Shown piece after piece: positions 8,763 through 18,443 of a DNA stretch of 64,000 bases. This DNA comes from Elizabethkingia occulta (GTDB lineage Bacteria > Bacteroidota > Bacteroidia > Flavobacteriales > Weeksellaceae), in NCBI RefSeq assembly GCF_002023715.1, contig NZ_MAHX01000005.1:1-64000 (forward strand). The letters are read 5' to 3'. A model generated the notes under the pieces. It did not search any database. It saw nothing but the letters and a program-made list of their open reading frames with translations, and was not told the DNA's origin. Each line of letters begins with the position of its first letter. The stretch's first letter is position 1. Both the position numbers and the translations under genes were made by a program.

Positions 8763-10628
8763 ATGAGAAAAATATTTTTCAGTATAGCTTTGCTGGGAAT
8801 GTTAGGTCAGGCTACAGCTCAGGAGTTGTATATGCCAAGAAACATTAAGAAAGCTTATGCTAATGGTACCCGTGATCTGTCGGGAGCACCCGGTAAAAAT
8901 TACTGGCAGAATAAAGGAATTTATGATATTCAGATAAAAGTAAATGCAGATACTAAAATTGTGTCCGGTAGCGAAACTATTTTGTATGATAACAACAGCC
9001 CGGATCAGCTGGATATATTGGCAATCCGCTTTGTAAATAACATGCATAAGCCACAGTCACCACGTTCAGGATTTGTATCAAAAGACTTCCTAAGTTCGGG
9101 GCTGAAAATAAAATCATTTAGTGTAAACGGTGAAAGCTATACTATTGATAGTGATGACTGGAGTACTGTAGAAGCTGTAGAGCTTAATAAGCCATTAGCA
9201 TCTAAAGCTAAAGCTGAAATAAAAATAGAGTGGGAGTACCCACTTTCTGTACAGAGCGGAAGAGAAGGGCAGATAGATCCGAATACCTTTTATGTAGCCT
9301 ATTCTTACCCGAGAGTATCTGTATATGATGATTACAATGGCTGGGATTTTATTCAGCACTCCGACAGACAAGAGTTTTATAATGATTTCAACGATTACAG
9401 CTTCGCCATTTCTGCTCCGAAAAACTATGTTGTATGGTCTACAGGAGATTTCCTGAATCCTGAAGAAGTATTACAACCTGAATATTTAAAGCGCTTTAAA
9501 GAATCTCTGAAGAGTGATAAAATAATACATGTAGCCAACGAAGCCGAGATGAAATCTGGTAAGGTTACAAAGCAGAATGACTGGAATGTATGGAAATTTA
9601 AAGCAAATCACATCTCCGATTTCTGTTTTGCACTAAGTAACCATTATGTATGGGATGCTTCGAGTGTACAACTTAAATCAAAAAGAGTAAGTGTGCAGGC
9701 TGGCTACAAAGCCGGAGCAAAGGATTTTGAACAATACACAGGTTGGATGCGTTATAATATTGACTGGTTTTCCAAAAACTGGCCGGGTGTAGAATATCCA
9801 TATCCGGTAATGACAGCCATCCAGGGATATGCAGATATGGAGTATCCTATGATGATTAATGACAGCACGGTTCCGGATAATTTTCAGGATGCACGTCTTA
9901 CAGCAGATCATGAGATAGCTCATACTTATTTTCCTTTCTATATGGGAATAAACGAAACCCGTTATGCTTATATGGATGAAGGATGGGCAACAACACTGGA
10001 ATACCTTATCGGAATTGATGAAAACGGAAAAGAGGCTGCTGATACCTTCTATAAAAATTTCAGAACAAAAAAATGGATTACAAGTCCCGCAACCGAGCAG
10101 GATCAACCATTAATTACGATGAGTACTCAGGTTTCAGGAGCAGGATATGGAAATAACTCTTATGTTAAATCATCTTTATCTTATCTGGCACTTAAAGATT
10201 ATTTAGGTGATGCTTTATTCAAAAAAGCGCTTCACCACTATATGGACAATTGGAATGGTAAACATCCGGTGCCTTGGGACTATTTCTTTTCTATGAATAC
10301 AGGATCCGGAAAAGATCTTACCTGGTTTTGGAATAATTGGTTCTATAGCAACAACTATATAGATCTGAAAATAGTCGGCGCTACTCAGCAAAACAATAAA
10401 CTAAATATCAATGTAGAAAACGTTGGCGGATTTGCAATGCCATTCGACGCTGTAGTTGCCTATGCTGACGGAACTAAAGAAATCAAACATTTCACGCCGG
10501 CTGTTTGGGAGAAAGATCAAAAGAAAACAAAATTGGAATTTTCCGTGAAAAAACAAGTGAAATCTGTGAATCTGGATGGTGGTATTTTCATGGACTATAC
10601 ACCACAAGATAACCTGAAGATGTTTTAA
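8763..10628 (+). CDS. M1-family zinc metallopeptidase, secreted
   Basis: A protein of 621 residues with signal peptide MRKIFFSIALLGMLGQATAQ. The gluzincin zinc site is HEIAH (H383, E384, H387) with the third ligand E406 in YMDEGWATTLEY, and the upstream exopeptidase-like motif is QGYADMEYPMM. Members trim N-terminal residues from peptides and act here in the periplasm or outside the cell. A TATTTTTG -7 element lies at 8732-8739. A small secreted protein gene follows 17 bp after the stop, suggesting a two-gene operon. Confidence 0.9.
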   Translation: MRKIFFSIALLGMLGQATAQELYMPRNIKKAYANGTRDLSGAPGKNYWQNKGIYDIQIKVNADTKIVSGSETILYDNNSPDQLDILAIRFVNNMHKPQSPRSGFVSKDFLSSGLKIKSFSVNGESYTIDSDDWSTVEAVELNKPLASKAKAEIKIEWEYPLSVQSGREGQIDPNTFYVAYSYPRVSVYDDYNGWDFIQHSDRQEFYNDFNDYSFAISAPKNYVVWSTGDFLNPEEVLQPEYLKRFKESLKSDKIIHVANEAEMKSGKVTKQNDWNVWKFKANHISDFCFALSNHYVWDASSVQLKSKRVSVQAGYKAGAKDFEQYTGWMRYNIDWFSKNWPGVEYPYPVMTAIQGYADMEYPMMINDSTVPDNFQDARLTADHEIAHTYFPFYMGINETRYAYMDEGWATTLEYLIGIDENGKEAADTFYKNFRTKKWITSPATEQDQPLITMSTQVSGAGYGNNSYVKSSLSYLALKDYLGDALFKKALHHYMDNWNGKHPVPWDYFFSMNTGSGKDLTWFWNNWFYSNNYIDLKIVGATQQNNKLNINVENVGGFAMPFDAVVAYADGTKEIKHFTPAVWEKDQKKTKLEFSVKKQVKSVNLDGGIFMDYTPQDNLKMF

Positions 10629-10645
10629 TCACTGATATAACAAAG

Positions 10646-11140
10646 ATGAAGAAGTTTCTTTTAGTTTTTATTGTAACCGGATTAGTGAGCAGTCTGAGTG
10701 CACAGAAGAATACAAAAACCGATATATGGTCTGGTTCTTATGGAACATATGCTATAAATGATAGCCTGATGAAAGCTTCGGATACTTTAATCATAGAGCG
10801 TGTAGCTGATGCAAAAGCTGATGATGTTGCAGGAAGATATCAATCTGATCTGGCACGTTGGACAATTACATCAACAAAAGAAGGTAAAAAGGACCAGACC
10901 ATAGTAAGACGATTTTTGTTTGCTCCGGAAGATAATGAGAATCAGTATAAAGAATTTGGTTGGACAGAGTTACACCGAAATGGAAAAATGAACTGTATAG
11001 ATGGTAATCATTTTTTTATTTGTCAGACGGAACCCAAAACAAAAGTCCTGTTTAATGGTAAGGATGAGTTTTACACCAGAACCGGAATTTTTGGAATATG
11101 GCTGCACTACGGAATGGTAGATCTTAAAAAACTAAAATAA
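10646..11140 (+). CDS. Secreted protein of unknown function
   Basis: A protein of 164 residues with signal peptide MKKFLLVFIVTGLVSSLSAQ. The mature part has no motif I recognise; it is mixed alpha/beta, with a FICQTEPKTKVLF segment near residue 125. It starts 17 bp after the M1 peptidase stop and is followed directly by a terminator, so the two are probably one transcript. A helper or unrelated envelope role are both possible. Confidence 0.75.
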   Translation: MKKFLLVFIVTGLVSSLSAQKNTKTDIWSGSYGTYAINDSLMKASDTLIIERVADAKADDVAGRYQSDLARWTITSTKEGKKDQTIVRRFLFAPEDNENQYKEFGWTELHRNGKMNCIDGNHFFICQTEPKTKVLFNGKDEFYTRTGIFGIWLHYGMVDLKKLK

Positions 11141-11160
11141 GCTCGGATATCATAAAACTA

Positions 11161-11192
11161 AACCTGCCCGAAGGATATTCTTCGGGCAGGTT
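11161..11192 (+). terminator. Rho-independent terminator
   Basis: AACCTGCCCGAAG pairs with its complement ending at 11192 around a 6-nt loop, followed by TTTT. It closes the M1 peptidase operon. Confidence 0.85.
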
Positions 11193-11311
11193 TTTTATAA
11201 AGTACTTTCCATTCATCCTTTATACCTCAATTTTCATACTTGATAGATGTCATTTAGAAAGAATCCAAGGGATTTAATGGTTAAATTTGTTTACCTAAAT
11301 AAAAGTAAAGT

Positions 11312-11722
11312 ATGAAAAAACAAGTCTTTCTTATTGCATTATTAGCTTTTGCAGCTTTTTCATGTTCGAAAAAAGAAACTCCTGTAGAAAAGGAAAGCAA
11401 TACCATGTTGGAAGAACCTAAAGTTGCTGTAGAAGAACAGAACGTAAAAGTAAGTGTTCCTACTCCGGAAAGCGGATTAGAGTTTATTAACGCTTCCGAC
11501 TGTCGTACTTGTCATGCCGATGATACCAAGCTAATAGGTCCTGCTTATAAAGATGTTGCAGCAAAGTATGAGAATACAGAAGCGAATAGAAAAATGCTTG
11601 CAGAAAAAATCATAAAAGGAGGACAAGGCGTTTGGGGAGAGATTCCGATGGCGCCGCATGCAGATCTTACACAAGCACAGGCAGAAGCTATGGCCATGTA
11701 TGTTCTTAGTCTTAAGAAATAA
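11312..11722 (+). CDS. Lipoprotein c-type cytochrome (class I, cytochrome c-552-like)
   Basis: A protein of 136 residues. The signal peptide ends in a lipobox with C18 (FAAFSC), a charged linker follows, then a single-haem domain: CRTCH at C64-C67-H68 and probable distal ligand M113 in GEIPMAPH. The C-terminal helix is AQAEAMAMYVLSLKK. It should carry electrons in the periplasm, tethered to a membrane. The window also encodes cytochrome bd (cydAB), but that oxidase takes electrons from quinol, so no direct link is implied. It is a single gene with its own terminator. Confidence 0.88.
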   Translation: MKKQVFLIALLAFAAFSCSKKETPVEKESNTMLEEPKVAVEEQNVKVSVPTPESGLEFINASDCRTCHADDTKLIGPAYKDVAAKYENTEANRKMLAEKIIKGGQGVWGEIPMAPHADLTQAQAEAMAMYVLSLKK

Positions 11723-11746
11723 ACATTCTAATCCATATATTATTTT

Positions 11747-11768
11747 GCCGGAAGCATAATCTTCCGGC
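11747..11768 (+). terminator. Rho-independent terminator
   Basis: GCCGGAAG (11747-11754) pairs with CTTCCGGC (11761-11768), followed by TTTTTA. It closes the cytochrome c gene. Confidence 0.8.
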
Positions 11769-11834
11769 TTTTTATTGTACTGAAGTCGAGATCCTGACAA
11801 ATTCATTTAAATAAATACATAAAAGAAACTACTA

Positions 11835-12290
11835 ATGACAGATCATAACAAAGATAACGGAATCCTCAGGAGAATAGAGTTGGACAGTTTTTCCAATCGG
11901 ATTGCTTTTGATATGGGTGTGAAAATTATTGATTTGGCAAAAAGCCGTAATCAGCATATAGCTGTTGAGGTTTGCAGATTAAACCAAACTGTATTTCTGT
12001 ATGTGGACGATACACTTCCGGTAGACAAGCATAACTGGTTAAGGCGAAAAGCTAATATATCAAGACAATTTGAAGAAAGCTCTCTAAATGTGAAGAATGA
12101 TCTGAAGGATGGTAATATGACTTTAGAAAAAACTTTCGGGTTGGACGAAAAAGATTTTCTGGCAAAAGGCGGGGCTATACCTGTTTTTATAAAGAATGGT
12201 GGAATGATTGCGGTTATAACAGTCTCAGGGCTTCATGACGAAGAAGATCATAATATAATTATAGAAGCTCTGAAGGGAAGCTATATGTAG
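11835..12290 (+). CDS. HbpS/UPF0303-like protein (heme-degrading-domain family)
   Basis: A protein of 151 residues matching in sequence feel the UPF0303/YBR137W-HbpS fold: KIIDLAKSRNQHIAVEVCRLNQTVFLYVDDTLPVDKHNWLRRKANISRQFEES near the N-terminus and GGAIPVFIKNGGMIAVITVSGLHDEEDHNIIIEAL at the C-terminus. Members are small cytosolic or exported proteins. Some bind haem, but the role of this subfamily is uncertain, and no haem ligand can be assigned from sequence alone. No signal peptide is seen. It lies between the cytochrome c gene and lysS, with its own spacing on both sides. Confidence 0.75.
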   Translation: MTDHNKDNGILRRIELDSFSNRIAFDMGVKIIDLAKSRNQHIAVEVCRLNQTVFLYVDDTLPVDKHNWLRRKANISRQFEESSLNVKNDLKDGNMTLEKTFGLDEKDFLAKGGAIPVFIKNGGMIAVITVSGLHDEEDHNIIIEALKGSYM

Positions 12291-12394
12291 TCAGTTATTT
12301 GTTTAAGAAACTAAAGATCAGGATAGGAAAAATGCAAAACAGTTTTATTATCATATTATCTGATGAAACACTGTTATATTTTTTAAATAATCCT

Positions 12395-12402
12395 TAATTT
12401 TG
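12395..12402 (+). promoter_or_regulatory. Promoter -7 element of lysS
   Basis: TAATTTTG fits the Bacteroidota -7 consensus TAnnTTTG and lies 23 bp upstream of the lysS start. No clear -33 TTG is seen at the usual spacing. Confidence 0.5.
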
Positions 12403-12425
12403 CAGACTGTTAAATATAACCTATT

Positions 12426-14129
12426 ATGCAACAACTTACAGAGCAAGAAATCATCCGCAGAGAAAAACTGCAACAGCTGAGACAGATGGGGATCGAGCCT
12501 TATCCTGCAGCGGAATTTGAAGTAAATACAAATACGCAGGAGATAAAGGACAAGTACGAGGATGGTAAGAAGGTGAAGTTGGCAGGACGCTTGATGAGTG
12601 TTCGTATTATGGGGAAAGCTTCATTCGCAGAACTTCAGGACAGCGAAGGGCGTGTACAGATTTATGTATCACGTGACGACGTTTCCAGCACAGAAGAAGC
12701 AGTGGAGTACAATACCGTTTTCAAAAAACTTTTAGATATTGGTGACTTTATCGGAATTGAAGGCTATCTGTTCAAAACACAGGTAGGAGAAATCTCCGTA
12801 CACGTAACTAGATTTACCCTTTTATCAAAAACATTACGTCCGCTACCAGTTGTAAAGACTGATGAAGACGGAAAAATTCACGATGCATTTGTAGATCCGG
12901 AATTACGTTACCGTATGCGTTATGTAGATTTAGCTGTGAATCCACATGTTAAAGATATTTTCATCAAGAGAACAAAATTGTTCAATGCTATGCGTGGCTT
13001 CTTCAACGACAAAGGATACTTTGAGGTTGAAACTCCGGTATTACAGTCTATCCCTGGTGGAGCAGCTGCAAGACCATTTATTACACACCACAATGCATTG
13101 GATATTCCTTTATACCTTCGTATTGCAAACGAATTATACCTGAAGAGACTAATCGTTGGTGGTTTTGATGGTGTTTACGAGTTTTCTAAAAACTTCCGTA
13201 ACGAAGGAATGGACAGAACTCATAATCCGGAATTTACCGCTATGGAAATTTATGTAGCTTATAAAGACTACAACTGGATGATGAATTTCACAGAGAAATT
13301 ACTAGAGCATTGTGCTATTGCCGTAAACGGAACTTCCAAAGCAACGTTTGGTGAATATGAAATCGACTTCAAGGCACCATATCCAAGAGTGTCGATGACT
13401 GAGGCTATTCAGAAATACACAGGCTATGATATTACTGGGAAAACTGAAGAAGAACTTCGTGACTTTGCTAAGTCTATCGGCTTAGAGGTTGACGAAACAA
13501 TGGGTAAAGGAAAGCTTATCGATGAAATCTTTGGTGAGAAATGTGAGGGTAACTTTATTCAGCCAACTTTCATTACAGACTATCCAGTAGAAATGTCTCC
13601 GCTAACTAAAAAACACAGAAGTCAGGAAGGCTTAACCGAACGTTTCGAACTTATGGTTTGTGGTAAGGAGATTGCTAATGCTTATTCAGAGCTTAATGAT
13701 CCAATCGATCAGAGAGAGCGTTTTGAAGATCAGCTTAGACTTTCAGAAAAAGGAGATGACGAAGCAGGTCAGTTTATCGATGAAGACTTCCTGAGAGCAT
13801 TAGAATATGGTATGCCGCCAACATCAGGTTTGGGTATCGGTATGGATAGATTAATTATGTTCCTTACCAATAATCCGTCTATTCAGGAGGTATTATTCTT
13901 CCCGCAAATGCGTCCGGAGAAAACAGAACCTAAACTTGAATTAAACGAGGATGAAAAAGCTATTATCGAAATCGTAAGTGCTGGTGAAGAAGCAACTCCA
14001 TTAGCTGATGTAAAAGATAAAAGCCAACTATCTGGTAAGAAATGGGATAAAGCTATTAAAAACCTTACGAAAAACAACTTGGTGAAAGTTGAAAAAGTAG
14101 ATGAGGTTCTATTGATTAAAATGGTTTAA
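12426..14129 (+). CDS. lysS: Lysyl-tRNA synthetase, class II
   Basis: A protein of 567 residues that charges tRNA-Lys with lysine. It has an N-terminal OB-fold anticodon-binding domain (about 50-160) and a class II catalytic core with motif 2 ([20 protein letters not shown]) and motif 3 ([13 protein letters not shown]). Bacterial LysS is usually about 500 residues; this one has an extra 60-residue tail (about 505-567, [10 protein letters not shown] to LLIKMV) resembling a small winged-helix module, an extension I associate with flavobacterial LysS. It is a single gene with a -7 element at 12395 and a terminator at 14151. Confidence 0.96.
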   Translation: MQQLTEQEIIRREKLQQLRQMGIEPYPAAEFEVNTNTQEIKDKYEDGKKVKLAGRLMSVRIMGKASFAELQDSEGRVQIYVSRDDVSSTEEAVEYNTVFKKLLDIGDFIGIEGYLFKTQVGEISVHVTRFTLLSKTLRPLPVVKTDEDGKIHDAFVDPELRYRMRYVDLAVNPHVKDIFIKRTKLFNAMRGFFNDKGYFEVETPVLQSIPGGAAARPFITHHNALDIPLYLRIANELYLKRLIVGGFDGVYEFSKNFRNEGMDRTHNPEFTAMEIYVAYKDYNWMMNFTEKLLEHCAIAVNGTSKATFGEYEIDFKAPYPRVSMTEAIQKYTGYDITGKTEEELRDFAKSIGLEVDETMGKGKLIDEIFGEKCEGNFIQPTFITDYPVEMSPLTKKHRSQEGLTERFELMVCGKEIANAYSELNDPIDQRERFEDQLRLSEKGDDEAGQFIDEDFLRALEYGMPPTSGLGIGMDRLIMFLTNNPSIQEVLFFPQMRPEKTEPKLELNEDEKAIIEIVSAGEEATPLADVKDKSQLSGKKWDKAIKNLTKNNLVKVEKVDEVLLIKMV

Positions 14130-14150
14130 TACTATAACAATACAATGATA

Positions 14151-14173
14151 AACCGGAAGATATTCTTCCGGTT
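14151..14173 (+). terminator. Rho-independent terminator of lysS
   Basis: AACCGGAAGA (14151-14160) pairs with TCTTCCGGTT (14164-14173), followed by a T run. Confidence 0.85.
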
Positions 14174-14607
14174 TTTTTATTTTCTCTTTGTCAAGGTTCT
14201 GAACCTTGACAAGGATTATTTGAGAGCCTAAAACTGAATTACCTTAATTTCTTAATGGTAAATTAAATGTCGATTTAATTCTTTCCATCTTATTTTTTTA
14301 GCATTGTAAATACTGGTTATTCAGTATAATAGTTCACATTAGGGTACGTAAGAAATAAGATGCTTCGTCAGGCTAAGTATGACATTCTTTATCAGGTATA
14401 AGATGTTAAAACTAAATTATCTAAACTTCTTAATGGTTTATTTTTCTCATTTGGAAATTAGGTTTATTAAGGTATCGATATAGTATTAAATAATAGAACT
14501 TAGCAGATGGTAAATCCTATTATAAATATATCGTTCTGAATGTAGTCGAAGAGTTTTTATATTTCGAAGTAGTTTTAAATAATGATTGATTTTTATATCT
14601 TTGAACT
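14174..14607. other. Gene-free spacer with degenerate repeats
   Basis: No ORF worth calling. It contains a palindrome GTCAAGGTTC-T-GAACCTTGAC at 14190-14210 and two loosely similar AT-rich segments (about 14230-14265 and 14407-14445) around CTTAATGGT. Two REP-like scraps (about 14361 and 14531) resemble the element duplicated at 16913-17146. TATCTTTG at 14596-14603 is a good -7 element, yet it is only 4 bp before the ATG of the next gene. Confidence 0.5.
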
Positions 14608-15513
14608 ATGAAAACCTCCGAAACTTTACAGGAATTTTATACAAGGACATTACCCGAAAAAGATGTTTCCAAACTCTTGTGTTGTCCGGGGGTTGGGCAT
14701 GTCAATATCTTTTCCAGAGACAGTTGTGCCCGGGTTACACCATACAGCCGCAGAGATTACTATAAAATCTCTTTAATTATAGGTGAGGGGACACTACACT
14801 ATGCAGATAGGTGGATCAGTATAGATCGCCCTGCATTGCTTTTCTCTAGTCCGTTAATTCCTTATTCGTGGGAAGCTACATCAGAAGATCAGGGAGGATG
14901 GTTTTGTCTGTTTACTGAACATTTTCTGCGAAATGGGAATATGGGAAATATTCAGGACTCCAATTTTTATAAGATAGGAGGAGAGCCTGTATTCTTTCTG
15001 AATGAAGATCAGGTGAAATCTGTGGAACTTCTTTTCTCCAGAATAAAAGAAGAAATAGATGCTGATTATGTCCATAAATATGATGTTATCCGTAACTATC
15101 TGCAACTTCTGATGCATGAAGCTATGAAAATGAACCCGGCACAGTCCTATGAGCGGTATAATAATGCCTCGCAGAGAGTGGCTTCACTTTTTATGGATCT
15201 TATGGAGAGACAATATCCTATTGATGGTACAGCGAATCCGCTGAGATTAAAATCTGCGGTAGATTATGCTCAGAATCTTAATATCCATGTGAACTCACTT
15301 AACAGAGCGCTAAAGACAGTTACAGGAAAGACAACCTCCGAACTGATAGCAAACAGAATCGTTCAGGAGGCTAAGGCTTTATTGAATCATACAGACTGGA
15401 ACATCAATGAAATTGCATTTTGCCTGGGCTTTGATGACTCTGCTTATTTTACCAATTTCTTCAGAAAACAAACCCGATTATCACCTGTAGCCTATAGAAG
15501 TAAGGTTGTTTGA
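14608..15513 (+). CDS. AraC-family transcriptional regulator
   Basis: A protein of 301 residues: an N-terminal cupin-like sensing domain (about 30-170, with SLIIGEGTLHYADRWISIDRPALLFSSPLIPYSW) and a C-terminal AraC DNA-binding domain (about 205-301) with the second HTH INEIAFCLGFDDSAYFTNFFRKQTRLSPVAYR. It lies 251 bp upstream of an aldo/keto reductase on the same strand, a common pairing in Bacteroidota in which the regulator may control the enzyme. The start codon is only 4 bp after a TATCTTTG -7 element, so the mRNA would be leaderless, or the promoter is a chance match. Effector unknown. Confidence 0.88.
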   Translation: MKTSETLQEFYTRTLPEKDVSKLLCCPGVGHVNIFSRDSCARVTPYSRRDYYKISLIIGEGTLHYADRWISIDRPALLFSSPLIPYSWEATSEDQGGWFCLFTEHFLRNGNMGNIQDSNFYKIGGEPVFFLNEDQVKSVELLFSRIKEEIDADYVHKYDVIRNYLQLLMHEAMKMNPAQSYERYNNASQRVASLFMDLMERQYPIDGTANPLRLKSAVDYAQNLNIHVNSLNRALKTVTGKTTSELIANRIVQEAKALLNHTDWNINEIAFCLGFDDSAYFTNFFRKQTRLSPVAYRSKVV

Positions 15514-15764
15514 ATTTTACAATTTTTAGTTTGAATAATTTATGCACTTCCCTGTAAGCATGACTTAACTTTGTCCTGCTAATGAAATATAATACAAGGG
15601 CATTACTTTACGGCTATTCTGATTTATGATTCTGTAAGGGAATAAGAAAATCGAAGATTTTCAGCTTTAGCTTAAGATAAAGCATTATGTTCTTAGGATA
15701 TTGATTAGAGCCATTTATTTTATGCTTTAGTGTTTAAAAATTAAATTATTAAAAACATCAGGTT

Positions 15765-16766
15765 ATGAATTACAAAACTTTAGGAAAAACAGGAGAACAA
15801 TTATCCGCTATAGGATTGGGCTGTATGGGGATGAGCTTTGCTTACGGGCAGGCGGATGAGCAAGAGAGTATCAGAACATTACATAAAGCATTGGATTCCG
15901 GTATTAATTTCTGGGATACTGCAGATATGTATGCGAATGGTAAAAATGAAGAGCTTATTTCAAAGGTATTAGTTCCCAACAGGGATAAGATATTTATAGC
16001 AACCAAATTCGGATTCCGTTTTAAGAATAATGAAGCCGGGCCGAGTAATAGTGCAAATACTTATTTTGACGGATCGCCGGAATGGATTAAACAGGCAGTA
16101 GACAACAGCCTTCAAAGGTTAAAAATTGATACAATAGATTTGTATTATGCACACCGTATAGATCCTAATGTTCCGGTAGAGGAAACAGTAGGGGCTATGG
16201 CCGAATTAGTGAAAGCCGGAAAGGTAAGATATTTAGGCTTGTCCGAAGCTTCTGTGGAATCTATCAGAAAAGCCAATGCAATACATCCGATTGCGGCATT
16301 ACAATCCGAGTACTCACTTCTGACAAGAGACGTAGAAGATGGTATCCTTCCTGTGGTAAGAGAATTAGGAATTAGCCTTGTTCCGTATTCTCCTTTAGCC
16401 AGGGGCTTATTCAATAATATCAACGAAGTTCAGCAATTAGAAGACAGTGATTTTAGAAAAAGTTTACCACGCTATCAGGAAGCCTATCTGGAAAATAACA
16501 AAAATCTGGCTAAAGAACTTAATGAATTAGCAGGCTCTAAAGGTATTACCGGTAGTCAGTTAGCACTGGCTTGGGTGTTGGCTCAGGGAGATGACATCAT
16601 TCCAATTCCGGGAACCAAGCGGGTAAAATATCTGGAACAGAATATAGAAGCTGCTGCGGTTACTTTTACAGATACAGAAAAGAATGAGATAGAAGAGATT
16701 ATCAGAAAATTTCCTAATACTGGTCCACGTTATTCTGAAGGTTCTATGAAGTTGGTGAATAACTAA
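15765..16766 (+). CDS. Aldo/keto reductase
   Basis: A protein of 333 residues, length and motifs typical of the AKR13-like group. The catalytic tetrad is visible as D53/Y58 in FWDTADMYANG, K82 region (IATKFGF) and H in YYAHRIDP. The NADPH-binding end is IIPIPGTKRVKYLEQNIEA. It should reduce carbonyl compounds with NADPH in the cytosol; the natural substrate cannot be read. It probably belongs to the regulon of the AraC gene upstream. The 3' flank holds the first copy of a 195-bp duplicated palindromic element. Confidence 0.92.
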   Translation: MNYKTLGKTGEQLSAIGLGCMGMSFAYGQADEQESIRTLHKALDSGINFWDTADMYANGKNEELISKVLVPNRDKIFIATKFGFRFKNNEAGPSNSANTYFDGSPEWIKQAVDNSLQRLKIDTIDLYYAHRIDPNVPVEETVGAMAELVKAGKVRYLGLSEASVESIRKANAIHPIAALQSEYSLLTRDVEDGILPVVRELGISLVPYSPLARGLFNNINEVQQLEDSDFRKSLPRYQEAYLENNKNLAKELNELAGSKGITGSQLALAWVLAQGDDIIPIPGTKRVKYLEQNIEAAAVTFTDTEKNEIEEIIRKFPNTGPRYSEGSMKLVNN

Positions 16767-16782
16767 AGTAAAACATTCTGTT

Positions 16783-17206
16783 TTGAACCTCATAGGTTTC
16801 TAAAACCTATGAGGTTTAAAAATAATTTTATCTGTATTTAAATATTGCCAACACTGTAGATAGATGACTTTTGCATTTTCTAAATAACAAATTACTATGT
16901 TTATTATATCATTAAACTATCTCTTCGGCTACGCTCAGAGTGACAAATGTCGGGTAAATAGGTAAAGAAAGCTTTATTAAACCTCATAGGTTTTTTAAAA
17001 CCTATGAAGTTTGAAAATAATTTTATCTGTATTTAAATATTGCCAACACTGTAGATAGATGACTTTTGCATTTTCTAAATAACAAATTACTATGTTTATT
17101 ATATCATTAAACTATCTCTTCGGCTACGCTCAGAGTGACAAATGTCGGGTAAATAGGTAAAGAAAGCTTTATTAAACCTCATAGGTTTTTAAAACCTATG
17201 AGGTTT
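16783..17206. repeat. Tandem 195-bp duplication bounded by palindromes
   Basis: Two near-identical units with a 195-bp offset (for example TCTGTATTTA at 16831 and again at 17026) fill this gene-free spacer. Each boundary is an inverted repeat of AAACCTCATAGGTTT type: about 16786-16816, 16979-17012 and 17174-17206. Each unit also carries a REP-like core, CTCTTCGGCTACGCTCAGAG, at 16921-16940 and 17116-17135. A fourth copy of the palindrome, alone and perfect, is at 20364-20395. Likely a palindromic repeat element duplicated by recombination between its ends. Confidence 0.85.
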
Positions 17207-17246
17207 GAAAAATAATAAATTGTAAACAAAAAACAAATAATACTAT

Positions 17247-18443
17247 ATGCTTAATAAGCAGCTTGAAACAAAACACCAGTTCATAGCCACTATTCTTGCC
17301 TTTGCCGTTATTCCAATGTCGGGATTAGCAACGGATATATACCTGCCATCTATGCCTAGTATGGCTGAAGACCTGCATCTGCCGGAAGCAAGAATACAGC
17401 TTACTTTAACCTTTTATCTTATTAGTTACGGTATTTCTCAATTTTTCTCAGGAGCGCTTGTAGATGCCTTTGGTCGCTATAAGATCAGTATTATGGCATT
17501 GTTACTTTTCGTTGTATCCTTCTGGATTACCGGACATACTCAAAATATCTATGTTATCTATCTGATGCGGATTGTACAGGGAATACTGTCCGGATTAGTG
17601 GTTGTGTCCAAACGTGCATTCTTTGTAGATGTTTATGAGGGAGAAAAGAGAAAGCATTACCTCAGTATTATGACTATCGTATGGTCATTAGGTCCTATTA
17701 TAGCGCCTTTTATCGGTGGCTATTTACAAAAGAGTTTTGGCTGGCAGTCTAATTTTACTGTGTTGGCAGCTTATTCATTACTTATTTTGGTTTTGGAGCT
17801 GGTATTCTCTGGAGAGACTCTCAAAAACAGAAATCCTTTTCATATTAGTTTCTTATGGAATGAATTTAAAACCATGCTGGGGACATTAGATTTCTTTTTT
17901 GGAATGCTAATGTGTGGTGTCAGTTATGCACTGATTATGTTTTACAACCTTTGCGGACCGTTTATCATAGAGCACAAGTTGGGGTATTCATCTGTAACAA
18001 CGGGTTACCTTTCTCTTTTAATGGGATTGGCATGGATGAGTGGTGGTTTTCTTGGAAAAGCATTGATCTCTAAGCCTTTCCTGCCAAAGCTAAGATATTC
18101 CAACTTTATACAATTGCTCTTTATAGCGCTGATGTTTGCAAGCTCATTCTATATAGAGAATTTGTTTACACTGGTTGTTTTTGCTTTTGTAATACATGTT
18201 ACCGCAGGTTTTATGTTCAACAATTATTTTGCATATTGTTTAGGACGCTTCCCGAAATCGGCTGGAATCTCTGGCGGAATTACAGGTGGAGTGGTATATA
18301 TTATAACTTCCATTGTTAGCTATGGTATAGCTGCAGTAGTAAAACCTGTACAACAAACTGGTATTGCTGAGGGTTACTTTGCTATTGGTGTTTTAGGTTT
18401 TATTATTTTATCTTTTATTAAACGTAAAAAAGCACATATCTAA
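17247..18443 (+). CDS. Bcr/CflA-type MFS multidrug efflux transporter
   Basis: A protein of 398 residues with 12 predicted TM segments. N-terminal signature of the Bcr/CflA drug:proton antiporters: PMSGLATDIYLPSMPSMAEDL, then LTFYLISYGISQFFSGALVDAFGRY (motif A region) and MRIVQGILSGLVVVSKRAFFVD. It should export small toxic compounds in exchange for protons. The stop overlaps the ATG of the next gene in a TAATG junction, so the two are translationally coupled. That suggests the pump and the exported hydrolase handle the same compound class. Confidence 0.9.
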   Translation: MLNKQLETKHQFIATILAFAVIPMSGLATDIYLPSMPSMAEDLHLPEARIQLTLTFYLISYGISQFFSGALVDAFGRYKISIMALLLFVVSFWITGHTQNIYVIYLMRIVQGILSGLVVVSKRAFFVDVYEGEKRKHYLSIMTIVWSLGPIIAPFIGGYLQKSFGWQSNFTVLAAYSLLILVLELVFSGETLKNRNPFHISFLWNEFKTMLGTLDFFFGMLMCGVSYALIMFYNLCGPFIIEHKLGYSSVTTGYLSLLMGLAWMSGGFLGKALISKPFLPKLRYSNFIQLLFIALMFASSFYIENLFTLVVFAFVIHVTAGFMFNNYFAYCLGRFPKSAGISGGITGGVVYIITSIVSYGIAAVVKPVQQTGIAEGYFAIGVLGFIILSFIKRKKAHI

